Below, piece after piece: positions 1-6,398 of a DNA stretch of 15,199 bases; positions within the stretch are counted from its first letter, which is position 1, and each line of letters begins with the position of its first letter. Under the pieces are notes generated by a model that was not told the origin of the DNA, did no database searches, and was given only the letters and a program-made list of their open reading frames with translations. A program made the position numbers and the translations under genes. This DNA comes from UBA7398 sp964597305 (GTDB taxonomy: Bacteria; Actinomycetota; Actinomycetes; Nanopelagicales; Nanopelagicaceae): NCBI GenBank assembly GCA_964597305.1, contig CAZQWU010000031.1, positions 1-15,199 of the forward strand. Reading direction: 5' to 3'.

Positions 1-801
1 GGCGGCGCAGCGCTGCCTTATAAGCGAAATCTCTTTGGCGCTATTGTGAAAGCTGCGGTAGATAACGCTGCAAAATTTGGCATACCAGTTACAGTAAAAA
101 TGCGCGTTGGTATAGATCACGATCATCACACCTATCTTGATGCAGGCAAGATTGCCTCCGATTTAGGTGTTGCCTGGGTCGCGTTACATGCGCGCACTGC
201 CGCGCAGTTTTATGAAGGAAAATCTGATTGGTCAACGATTGCTCGATTGGTTGATCATCTTGCACCGTTAGGAACGCCGGTATTAGGAAATGGCGATATT
301 TGGTCAGGAAATGATGGCCTTGCCATGATGCGCGAAACGGGGTGCGCGGGAATCGTTGTTGGCCGTGGATGTCTTGGTCGACCTTGGTTATTTGCTGATT
401 TAGTTCGCGCTTTCGCAGGAGAAAGCCAACGACCTCTGCCAACTCTCTTTGAAGTTCGTGAAGTAATTTTTCGTCACGCACAACTTTTGACACAGTATTT
501 CGGTAATGAACATCGCGCATGTCGCGATCTTCGTAAACATATGGCGTGGTATTTCAAAGGTTTCCGCGTAGATCGAGAGATTCGAAGCAAGTGTGGAATG
601 GTGTCATCGCTCGTTGAGTTGCGATTTTTGCTTGACCAATTAATTGATCAGCCATATCCAGAGTTAGTTGGCGATGCGCCACGCGGTCGTACAAGCCATG
701 GTCGACCAGTAACTCTCCCAGATGGTTGGCTTAAAGACCCAAATGAATTAGTCAGCGTTGCACATGATGGCGCTGCGTATGATGCGGGAAATGGTGGTTG
801 A
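1..801 (+). CDS. dusB: tRNA-dihydrouridine synthase, DusB type (5' end missing)
   Basis: FMN enzyme that reduces specific uridines in the tRNA D-loop to dihydrouridine using NAD(P)H. The frame is open from base 1 (GGAALPYKRNLF...), so the gene begins before the window. GGAAL normally follows shortly after the catalytic Cys of the GCP motif, so that Cys lies just outside. Visible signatures are the FMN/substrate motif VTVKMRVGID, HARTAAQFYEGKSDW, the phosphate-binding VLGNGDIW, and GIVVGRGCLGRPWLF, followed by the all-helical tRNA-binding domain (HMAWYFKGF, then RSKCGMVSSL). It ends in TGA at 799-801, which overlaps the next gene's ATG as TGATG, implying translational coupling. A dus gene upstream of dgt and dnaG is a common actinobacterial arrangement. 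The family is certain; the exact Dus subclass is inferred from sequence feel and context. Confidence 0.93.
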   Translation, partial: GGAALPYKRNLFGAIVKAAVDNAAKFGIPVTVKMRVGIDHDHHTYLDAGKIASDLGVAWVALHARTAAQFYEGKSDWSTIARLVDHLAPLGTPVLGNGDIWSGNDGLAMMRETGCAGIVVGRGCLGRPWLFADLVRAFAGESQRPLPTLFEVREVIFRHAQLLTQYFGNEHRACRDLRKHMAWYFKGFRVDREIRSKCGMVSSLVELRFLLDQLIDQPYPELVGDAPRGRTSHGRPVTLPDGWLKDPNELVSVAHDGAAYDAGNGG

Positions 802-1424
802 TGTTTCTTATAAGGTTTATAAGAAAAATAATAACGGGAATCATCCTGCTCGTTCTTGTTATTGTTGGGTGGCCACTGGGTAGCGTTTGGTATTCAGCGC
901 ACAATCCCACCATTCGTAGCGCAGACTTTATTGTAGTTCTCGGCGCTGCTCAATTAGATGGTCGCCCAGGTGATGTACTGCAAGCGCGACTTACTGAAGC
1001 AAAACGAATATACGAATTAGGTTATGGAAAACGAATTATCACCGTTGGCGCTGGCGCTCCTGGTGATCGAACTACCGAAGCGGCAACAAGTAAATCGTGG
1101 CTGATACGCCATGGAATTCCAGCCTCATCGATTACTGCAATTGCAAAAGGTCGTGATACATACGCCAGCACAGTGGCCTATGTCGATGAGATGAAATCCC
1201 GAAGCCGTAAAGATGTGATCATTGTGACTGATCCCTACCACTGTAAGCGATCCATGACGATGGCGAATGATTTGGGAGTTGTTGCGACGTGTTCACCAAC
1301 GAGGACTGGACCGTCTGCGACGCGATCGGCGGGAATGAAATATTTAATTCGCGAAACTGAGGCATATTTGGCATATATCACGCTCGGCAGACGCGGCATT
1401 CATATCAGCGACAGAAATCAATAA
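801..1424 (+). CDS. SanA/YdcF-like DUF218 protein, membrane-anchored
   Basis: A 207-residue DUF218 (SanA/YdcF/ElyC superfamily) protein. Residues about 10-32 (IITGIILLVLVIVGWPLGSV) form one N-terminal membrane segment, so the globular domain probably faces the cell envelope. The DUF218 core is clear: ADFIVVLGAAQLDGRPGDVL at 41-60, LTEAKRIYELG at 64-74, the IITVGAGAPGDRTTEA stretch, KGRDTYAST at 117-124 and VIIVTDPYHCKRSM at 139-152. Family members are linked to envelope integrity or vancomycin sensitivity, but the reaction is unknown. I chose ATG at 801, which overlaps the dusB TGA; a TTG one codon earlier (798) is possible. Only ten bases separate its stop from dgt, so it is probably cotranscribed with dusB and dgt. 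Confidence 0.85.
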   Translation: MFLIRFIRKIITGIILLVLVIVGWPLGSVWYSAHNPTIRSADFIVVLGAAQLDGRPGDVLQARLTEAKRIYELGYGKRIITVGAGAPGDRTTEAATSKSWLIRHGIPASSITAIAKGRDTYASTVAYVDEMKSRSRKDVIIVTDPYHCKRSMTMANDLGVVATCSPTRTGPSATRSAGMKYLIRETEAYLAYITLGRRGIHISDRNQ

Positions 1425-1433
1425 GGTTTCACC

Positions 1434-2693
1434 ATGGCGTTGCGTCCAGCCTTTGAACATCCTGAATATTCAGCTCATGATCGGGAACGTTTTTTACTAG
1501 AGCCTGCAAAACGTCCGGGACGAACAGAATTTGCGCGAGATCGTGCACGAATTATTCATTCATTTGCACTTCGTCGATTAGCAGCAAAAACTCAAGTGGC
1601 TGTTCCGTGGTTAAGTGATTTTCCTCGAACTCGTTTATCTCACTCGCTTGAGTGCGCGCAAGTAGGGAGAGAACTTGGCGCAGCGCTCGGGGCCGATCCA
1701 GATTTAATGGAAGGTGCATGTCTTGCCCATGACATCGGTCACCCACCATTTGGCCACAATGGTGAAGTCGCGCTAGCCGAGGCAGCTCGAGAGTGCGGTG
1801 GCTTTGAAGGTAATGCACAAAGTTTTCGATTATTAACTCGAATAGAAGCAAAGACCGTTGATGAAAATGGTGTATCGGTCGGATTGAATCTCACACGTGC
1901 ATCTCTTGATGCCGCATCAAAATATCCATGGCCGCGTGATACGGAGGGGGAGGGCGCCCGCAGCAAAAAATTTGGCGTATATGACGATGATCGAGAGATA
2001 TTTACGTGGATGCGTTTGGGAGTTCCAGAGGGAAAAGTCTCACTCGAAGCACAAATTATGGATTGGTCAGATGATATTTCGTATTCCGTACACGACCTCG
2101 AGGATGGCCTCGTCACGGGGAAATTTACCTTTGCCAATATCACTCGAGATATCGAAGTACTTCATCGCGTTGCACGTGAGAATTACATCAGCGATCTTCG
2201 TGAAGAAGAGACGCGCGACGCATTTACTGCATTGACCTCACTCTCCTGCTGGCCGAAGAGTTTTAACCGAAGTCATCGCGAACTAGCAAATTTAAAAGAT
2301 CTCACAAGTCAATTGATAGGTCGTTATGCTTTAGCAGCGGAGCGAGAGACTCGCGCTAAGTTTGGTGATGGAGATTTAGTCCGTTATCAAGCAGATCTCA
2401 TCGTGCCACGGACACATCAAGTCGAAGTGGCATTATTAAAAGCAATTTCTGCGCATTACATCATTCTGGCGGAGGAGTCACAAGAGCGATACGCACAACA
2501 ACGTGTGATTATTCAGCAATTAGTCGATGGAATTCGCGAAAATGCGCCACACACCTTGGAAAGTTTTTTTATTCAAGAATGGGAACGTGCAGAAACTCAA
2601 ACAGCGCAATTACGAGTCATTATCGACCAAGTTGCATCGCTGACCGATATGGGCGCTCTTGCGTTACATCAATCGCTCATTCATCGCGCGTGA
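1434..2693 (+). CDS. dgt: Deoxyguanosinetriphosphate triphosphohydrolase-like protein (HD domain)
   Basis: Hydrolyses dNTPs to deoxynucleosides and triphosphate, helping to set the dNTP pool. At 419 residues it has the usual length for the type-2 dGTPase-like family. The HD-domain metal site is visible: H70 in RTRLSHSLECAQVG, H99-D100 in ACLAHDIGHPPFGHNGE, and an Asp in WSDDISYSVHDLEDG (probably D213). H103 and H108 fit the conserved active-site histidines. ATG at 1434 is preceded by AAGG at 1423-1426, a plausible ribosome-binding site. The gene follows the DUF218 gene by nine bases and precedes dnaG; dgt-dnaG adjacency is widespread in Actinobacteria and fits a role in supplying replication. 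The real substrate preference (dGTP or mixed dNTPs) cannot be read from sequence. Confidence 0.95.
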   Translation: MALRPAFEHPEYSAHDRERFLLEPAKRPGRTEFARDRARIIHSFALRRLAAKTQVAVPWLSDFPRTRLSHSLECAQVGRELGAALGADPDLMEGACLAHDIGHPPFGHNGEVALAEAARECGGFEGNAQSFRLLTRIEAKTVDENGVSVGLNLTRASLDAASKYPWPRDTEGEGARSKKFGVYDDDREIFTWMRLGVPEGKVSLEAQIMDWSDDISYSVHDLEDGLVTGKFTFANITRDIEVLHRVARENYISDLREEETRDAFTALTSLSCWPKSFNRSHRELANLKDLTSQLIGRYALAAERETRAKFGDGDLVRYQADLIVPRTHQVEVALLKAISAHYIILAEESQERYAQQRVIIQQLVDGIRENAPHTLESFFIQEWERAETQTAQLRVIIDQVASLTDMGALALHQSLIHRA

Positions 2694-2716
2694 TAGTCCT
2701 AACTCGTAAGTCTCGA

Positions 2717-2722
2717 TAGAAT
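2717..2722 (+). promoter_or_regulatory. Putative -10 element (TAGAAT) for leaderless dnaG
   Basis: TAGAAT fits TANNNT and ends seven bases before the ATG at 2730. Transcription would then start at or next to that ATG, giving a leaderless mRNA. The hexamer overlaps the upstream ATG at 2721, which argues against that start. No convincing -35 was seen about 17 bases upstream (TAGTCC). Confidence 0.5.
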
Positions 2723-2729
2723 GTCAAAC

Positions 2730-4556
2730 ATGTCAGGTCGAATTCGTGATGAAGATGTCACGTATGTTCGTGACCGATCACCGATCGACGAGGTTATCGG
2801 CGACTATGTCCAGTTAAAAAACGCCGGTGGCGGTCAGAAAAAGGGGCTCTGCCCTTTCCACGATGAGAAATCGCCATCTTTTCATGTGACACCGAGCAAA
2901 GGTTTCTTTCATTGTTTTGGATGTCAAACCGGTGGCGATGTCATCGCCTTTATGATGAAGATAGAACACCTTACTTTTATGGAGACCATTGAGAGACTTG
3001 CCGAAAGAATCGGCTACCAACTCACGTATGAACAATCCTCCGGTCAACGCGCACCTGTCGGTCAGCGAACTCGATTAGTTGCAGCCAATGTTGCCGCTGC
3101 TCACTTTTATCAACAACAATTGGAATTACCAACCGCAACGCATGCTCGAGATTTCCTACAGAAACGAGGGTTTGATAAATCAGCCGCGCTGATGTTTAGC
3201 GTTGGCTACGCTCCCGATGAATGGGATGCGCTTACGAAACATCTTCTGGCGCAAGGATTTACCTTGGAAGAGATTTCTCTCGCTGGTTTATCAAAAGAGG
3301 GACAACGTGGAGCGATTGATAGATTCAGAAATCGTTTAACCTGGCCAATTCGTGATGTCTCTGGCGATGTTGTGGGATTTGGTGCTCGCAAATTAGCGTC
3401 TGATGAAAGTGACCAAGGGCCGAAATATTTGAATACTCCGGAGACTCCTATTTACAAGAAATCACAGGTTCTGTATGGACTTGATCTTGCGAAAAAAGAG
3501 ATTGCAAAGAAACGACAAGCGGTAATTGTGGAGGGATATACCGATGTGATGGCGGCTCACTTAGCTGGCATCACAACGGCAGTTGCTACTTGTGGCACAG
3601 CATTTGGCGATGACCATATTCGAATATTGCGACGGCTATTGATGGATGACGATGCGTTTCGCGGTGAAGTGATATTTACCTTTGATGGTGATGCGGCGGG
3701 CCAGAAAGCTGCACTTCGCGCATTTAATGATGACCAAAAGTTTGTCGCACAAACCTTTGTCGCTGTTGAACCCAACGGTAAAGACCCGTGCGAATTACGA
3801 CAAGAAAGCGGTGATGCTGCGGTTCGCGATCTCATTGCGCGTCGTGTTCCACTCTTTGAATTTGCAATTAAGAGTTCGATCGCTCAATACGATTTAACTA
3901 CACCAGAAGGTCGAGTAAGTGCGCTCAATGGCGTTGCGCCTTTGATTAGTAAAATTCGCGATGCATCGCTTCGCCCGGAATACACCCGATCGTTAGCTGG
4001 CTGGCTTGGTATGGAGGTCGAACTGGTGAGCGCAGCAGTCAAGAAAGGTACGACCACATCTCCTGGTGAAAAAACAGTCGAGCCATCTTCCCCATCATGG
4101 CGACCAGATCCCCTTGATCCTCGATTGATGTTAGAACGTGAGGTTGTGAAAGTTCGATTACAAATGCCAGCGCTCTGTCGAGGATGGCACGAGATCGAAA
4201 AAAATGCCTTCACGCATCCGGCTTACATAAAATTGCGCGAATTCATTGATACCCAGAGTGAGCTCATGACAATTAACCTTGATGCAACTACATCGGAAGA
4301 TTTGAAATCATTTATTACAGAACTCACCGTAGAACCTATCCGAACCGATGGAGAAATATCCGATCGATATGTAACAAGCATCATTGCGCGACTTCGGGAA
4401 ATGGCGTTAGGTCGTTCCATTGCAGAAATTAAGTCAACGCTTCAACGAATCAATCCTGTTGAGGATGAGAGCCACTACAACAAGATTTTTGCCGAGCTAC
4501 TCGCCTTAGAAACTGCGCGGCGAAGCCAGCATGAAGTGGCAATTGGTGAGATATAG
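2730..4556 (+). CDS. dnaG: DNA primase DnaG
   Basis: Synthesises RNA primers for lagging-strand replication at the fork, together with the replicative helicase DnaB. The order of domains is standard. An N-terminal CHC2 zinc-binding domain has C41 and H44 in LCPFHDEKSPSFH and C62 and C65 in FFHCFGCQTGGD. The RNA-polymerase core follows, with GFGARKL and YLNTPETPIYKKSQVLYG. The TOPRIM part has VIVEGYTDVMAAH (metal-binding Glu about 268) and FTFDGDAAGQKA (Asp about 319 and 321). The C-terminal region is a divergent helical helicase-interaction domain. I chose ATG 2730 over ATG 2721 because actinobacterial DnaG proteins typically begin MSGRI, and because TAGAAT at 2717-2722 predicts an RNA starting there. 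Length from this start is 608 residues, normal for the family. Follows dgt by 36 bases. Confidence 0.96.
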   Translation: MSGRIRDEDVTYVRDRSPIDEVIGDYVQLKNAGGGQKKGLCPFHDEKSPSFHVTPSKGFFHCFGCQTGGDVIAFMMKIEHLTFMETIERLAERIGYQLTYEQSSGQRAPVGQRTRLVAANVAAAHFYQQQLELPTATHARDFLQKRGFDKSAALMFSVGYAPDEWDALTKHLLAQGFTLEEISLAGLSKEGQRGAIDRFRNRLTWPIRDVSGDVVGFGARKLASDESDQGPKYLNTPETPIYKKSQVLYGLDLAKKEIAKKRQAVIVEGYTDVMAAHLAGITTAVATCGTAFGDDHIRILRRLLMDDDAFRGEVIFTFDGDAAGQKAALRAFNDDQKFVAQTFVAVEPNGKDPCELRQESGDAAVRDLIARRVPLFEFAIKSSIAQYDLTTPEGRVSALNGVAPLISKIRDASLRPEYTRSLAGWLGMEVELVSAAVKKGTTTSPGEKTVEPSSPSWRPDPLDPRLMLEREVVKVRLQMPALCRGWHEIEKNAFTHPAYIKLREFIDTQSELMTINLDATTSEDLKSFITELTVEPIRTDGEISDRYVTSIIARLREMALGRSIAEIKSTLQRINPVEDESHYNKIFAELLALETARRSQHEVAIGEI

Positions 4557-4593
4557 CCAGAGAGTGGAATTTAGCCCGAACAGGAATTTCAGA

Positions 4594-4599
4594 TAGAGT
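4594..4599 (+). promoter_or_regulatory. Putative -10 element (TAGAGT) for tRNA-Asn
   Basis: TAGAGT is the same hexamer as the putative galT -10 and ends 14 bases before the mature 5' end of tRNA-Asn, a plausible distance for a short leader. The possible -35 (TTAGCC at 4571-4576, 17-bp spacer) is weak. Cotranscription with dnaG is an alternative. Confidence 0.3.
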
Positions 4600-4613
4600 T
4601 CGGCGTTAGCCGA

Positions 4614-4686
4614 TCCCTGATAGCTCAATCGGCAGAGCAGCCGGCTGTTAACCGGCAGGTTCTTGGTTCGAGTCCAAGTCAGGGAG
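4614..4686 (+). tRNA. tRNA-Asn (anticodon GTT)
   Basis: A complete cloverleaf folds by eye. Acceptor TCCCTGA (4614-4620) pairs with TCAGGGA (4679-4685), with discriminator G4686. The D stem is GCTC/GAGC (4623-4626 with 4635-4638). The anticodon stem is GCCGG/CCGGC (4640-4644 with 4652-4656) around loop CTGTTAA, with anticodon GTT at 4647-4649. The variable loop is five bases. The T stem is CTTGG/CCAAG around TTCGAGT. CCA is not encoded, as is common in Actinobacteria. It lies alone between dnaG and the DoxX-Rieske gene. Confidence 0.97.
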
Positions 4687-4759
4687 CTTTCGACAAATCG
4701 TTATCTAATTCTGAGGTTTCATAGGCGAGATTCATAACGAGCAAGAGAAGAATGGCGCG

Positions 4760-5635
4760 ATGATCTCAGCCATTAAAAAATCCTGGTCTATACATCCACT
4801 CCCTATCTCACTTTTACGACTTTGGTTAGGTGGAACGTGGCTCTATGCAGGGTGGTACAAAGCAACTGATCCTGAGTTTCTCACGCCAAAAACTTCTGGG
4901 TTTATCGGAACGCAATTAGCAAACTATCAAATTAATTCACCCATTCGATTCATTCTTCGCCACATGGTGGAACGGGCAAGTGTGGTCGGACTTTTCGTGA
5001 TGCTCAGTGAATTCGCTATTGGTATCGCAACGCTCACTGGTTTTATGGTTGTCTACGCAGCAATAGGTGGCTTTCTTATGTCATTGACTCTCTGGCTAGC
5101 TGCTTCGTGGTCGGTTCGACCGTATTTTCTGGGAAGCGATTCTGCCTATACCGTGATGTGGGCGGTATTTCTAGGTTCAATCTTTGTAAAGTCTGGCAGG
5201 CTAAAGTTGCCACATTTTTCGCAGCGACGTGACGTGATGACACTTGGCGCAGTGGCCGGAATGTCACTTCTGCTCACAGTTATTGGCAAAGTGTTCACGC
5301 GAAGTGCAGAAAAAAAATCTACCTCGACACAGAACAAAACTGCGATTGCTCAATTGAGCCAATTACCGATAGGAAAGGCGATCAGATTTACCGATACAAC
5401 GGGTGCGCCAGCATTTATTTTTCGAAACAAAGCGGGGGTTTACGCTTACTCAGCAATCTGCACCCATCAAGGTTGTACTGTCAATTTTCAGCAGTCCACC
5501 AGTCATTTTCTCTGTCCATGCCATGGCGGTGAATTTGACGCCGCAAATAACGCAAAAGTTGTAGGCGGGCCAGCGCCAACGCCACTTCCAAAAATTGCCA
5601 TATCCATTGTTGGCGATAATGTGTATTTAGCGTAA
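4760..5635 (+). CDS. DoxX-like membrane domain fused to a Rieske 2Fe-2S domain
   Basis: A 291-residue protein with two parts. Residues about 14-145 form a four-helix DoxX/DoxD-like membrane domain (LLRLWLGGTWLYAGWYKATD at 18-37; membrane segments near 72-92, 94-117 and 128-144). A fifth hydrophobic segment near 160-177 leads to a Rieske domain at about 195-291. The cluster motifs are complete: CTHQGC gives C234, H236 and C239, and CPCHGG gives C252, C254 and H255. By family knowledge C234/H236/C252/H255 bind the cluster and C239/C254 form the disulfide. With the N-terminus inside, five membrane passes would place the Rieske domain outside the membrane. DoxD relatives are quinone-linked thiosulfate oxidoreductase subunits, so a quinone-linked electron-transfer role is plausible, but the substrate is unknown. 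GAGAAG at 4745-4750 may serve as the ribosome-binding site. Both domain assignments are strong; the function is inferred. Confidence 0.88.
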   Translation: MISAIKKSWSIHPLPISLLRLWLGGTWLYAGWYKATDPEFLTPKTSGFIGTQLANYQINSPIRFILRHMVERASVVGLFVMLSEFAIGIATLTGFMVVYAAIGGFLMSLTLWLAASWSVRPYFLGSDSAYTVMWAVFLGSIFVKSGRLKLPHFSQRRDVMTLGAVAGMSLLLTVIGKVFTRSAEKKSTSTQNKTAIAQLSQLPIGKAIRFTDTTGAPAFIFRNKAGVYAYSAICTHQGCTVNFQQSTSHFLCPCHGGEFDAANNAKVVGGPAPTPLPKIAISIVGDNVYLA

Positions 5636-5643
5636 CCGGTTAC
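5632..5643. promoter_or_regulatory. 12-bp perfect palindrome GTAACCGGTTAC, candidate operator
   Basis: The sequence is perfectly self-complementary and contains AACCGGTT, which fits the AANCGNTT core seen in many LacI-family operators. It covers the stop codon of the DoxX-Rieske gene (TAA 5633-5635) and overlaps the TACAAT -10 (5641-5646) of the ACT gene, where a bound repressor would block RNA polymerase. No second copy was noticed in the window, so chance is possible. Confidence 0.3.
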
Positions 5644-5646
5644 AAT
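5641..5646 (+). promoter_or_regulatory. Putative -10 element (TACAAT) for the leaderless ACT gene
   Basis: TACAAT differs from the TATAAT consensus at one position and ends five bases before the ATG at 5652, too close for a leader with a ribosome-binding site. Its first three bases belong to the GTAACCGGTTAC palindrome. No clear -35 was recognised. Confidence 0.5.
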
Positions 5647-5651
5647 AAGCC

Positions 5652-5891
5652 ATGGCAGTTTTTAGATTTCAAGTAGCATTGCCAGATCGCCCGGGATCTC
5701 TCGGTGCGGTCGCTTCTGCAATTGGTTTTGCCGGCGGAGATATACGCGGTCTCGTTGTTCTTCGCAGTGAAAGTGGTAGAGGAATCGATGACATCACCAT
5801 CGCAGTTCCCGGTCAAGATTCAACGGATATGGTGAATGTGCTTAACGCCATAGGCGGTGTTGAAGTTATCTCGGTAACACCAGTTAATTAA
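5652..5891 (+). CDS. Small stand-alone ACT-domain protein
   Basis: The whole 79-residue protein is one ACT domain. It shows the opening strand FRFQVALPDRPGSLG with the DRPGSLG turn, a helix (AVASAIGFAGGDI), two middle strands (RGLVVLRSE, IDDITIAV), a second helix (STDMVNVLNAIGGV) and a last strand (EVISVTPVN). ACT domains usually bind amino acids and control linked enzymes. Here no catalytic domain is attached, so a regulatory or ligand-sensing role is inferred and the ligand is unknown. The gene starts 16 bases after the DoxX-Rieske stop but has its own -10-like TACAAT, and 28 bases separate it from the next gene. Confidence 0.8.
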   Translation: MAVFRFQVALPDRPGSLGAVASAIGFAGGDIRGLVVLRSESGRGIDDITIAVPGQDSTDMVNVLNAIGGVEVISVTPVN

Positions 5892-5907
5892 CGCGATGTA
5901 TTAGGAA

Positions 5908-5913
5908 TACAAT
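5908..5913 (+). promoter_or_regulatory. Putative -10 element (TACAAT) for the leaderless secreted-protein gene
   Basis: A second TACAAT, identical to the one before the ACT gene, ends six bases before the ATG at 5920. The space between (TTTCCT) contains no Shine-Dalgarno sequence, so a leaderless start is the simplest reading. TTAATT at 5884-5889 (18-bp spacer) is only a weak -35. Confidence 0.5.
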
Positions 5914-5919
5914 TTTCCT

Positions 5920-6396
5920 ATGAGCGCGCGTCGCTTTACGGCGTTAAATTGTGCGTTGGTTCTCTTGAGTACATCTTTTTTTCTTACACCTGCTCATTCT
6001 GATACAGCGACAGTAACCACACTCACTCGAGAAGCGCATGTTGAACAGTTAAAGGCCCTTTACGTGCCTCAATATGAAGGACAGCTAGCGCGACTGATGG
6101 CGATCAAGTCGAAAGCGTATTCTGCTTCTTCACTGCGAAAATCCTTCGATACCGTGATGGAAGATTTTCAGGATGTCACAAAGACAGTCTATGGAGCATG
6201 GGCTGATCCAGGTGCCGATGCTGATGCAGCGGCTCTCTACTCTGATGAGGAGATAGGAGAGTTTGAAGTGTCTATCCGATACCTAGAGCAACAGGTTGCG
6301 AAAATTAAAACCATTACATGTGTTAAAGGAAAAACACTCAAGAAAATAACTGATGTTGGACCGCGATGTCCCAAGGGATACGTTATCAAGAAATAG
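5920..6396 (+). CDS. Secreted protein of unknown function with a two-Cys C-terminal tail
   Basis: A 158-residue protein I cannot assign. Residues 1-27 look like a Sec signal peptide: Arg4-Arg5, a hydrophobic core (ALVLLSTSFFLTP) and a likely cut after AHS. Residues 35-130 are mostly helical and charged (LTREAHVEQLKALYVPQYEG; SDEEIGEFEVSIRYLEQQVA), with coiled-coil character near 111-130. The end, TITCVKGKTLKKITDVGP then RCPKGYVIKK, has Cys134 and Cys150, which could pair outside the cell. I recall similar ITCVKGK...CPxGY tails on other predicted secreted proteins of planktonic Actinobacteria; that is memory, not a search. It appears transcribed alone and ends two bases before the convergent FAD oxidoreductase stop. 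Confidence 0.75.
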   Translation: MSARRFTALNCALVLLSTSFFLTPAHSDTATVTTLTREAHVEQLKALYVPQYEGQLARLMAIKSKAYSASSLRKSFDTVMEDFQDVTKTVYGAWADPGADADAAALYSDEEIGEFEVSIRYLEQQVAKIKTITCVKGKTLKKITDVGPRCPKGYVIKK

Positions 6397-6398
6397 TT

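Noticed and set aside
1739..2143. 134-codon open frame antisense to dgt
   Set aside because: It has no recognisable domain and lies wholly within the strongly supported dgt gene.
4600..4613. Hairpin after dnaG as an intrinsic terminator
   Set aside because: The stem is only five base pairs and is followed by the tRNA, not by a run of T.
4752..4763. Three-codon upstream ORF (MAR) whose TGA overlaps the DoxX-Rieske ATG
   Set aside because: The purine-rich GAGAAG is only one base from this ATG, too close to act as its ribosome-binding site, and an ORF this short arises easily by chance.
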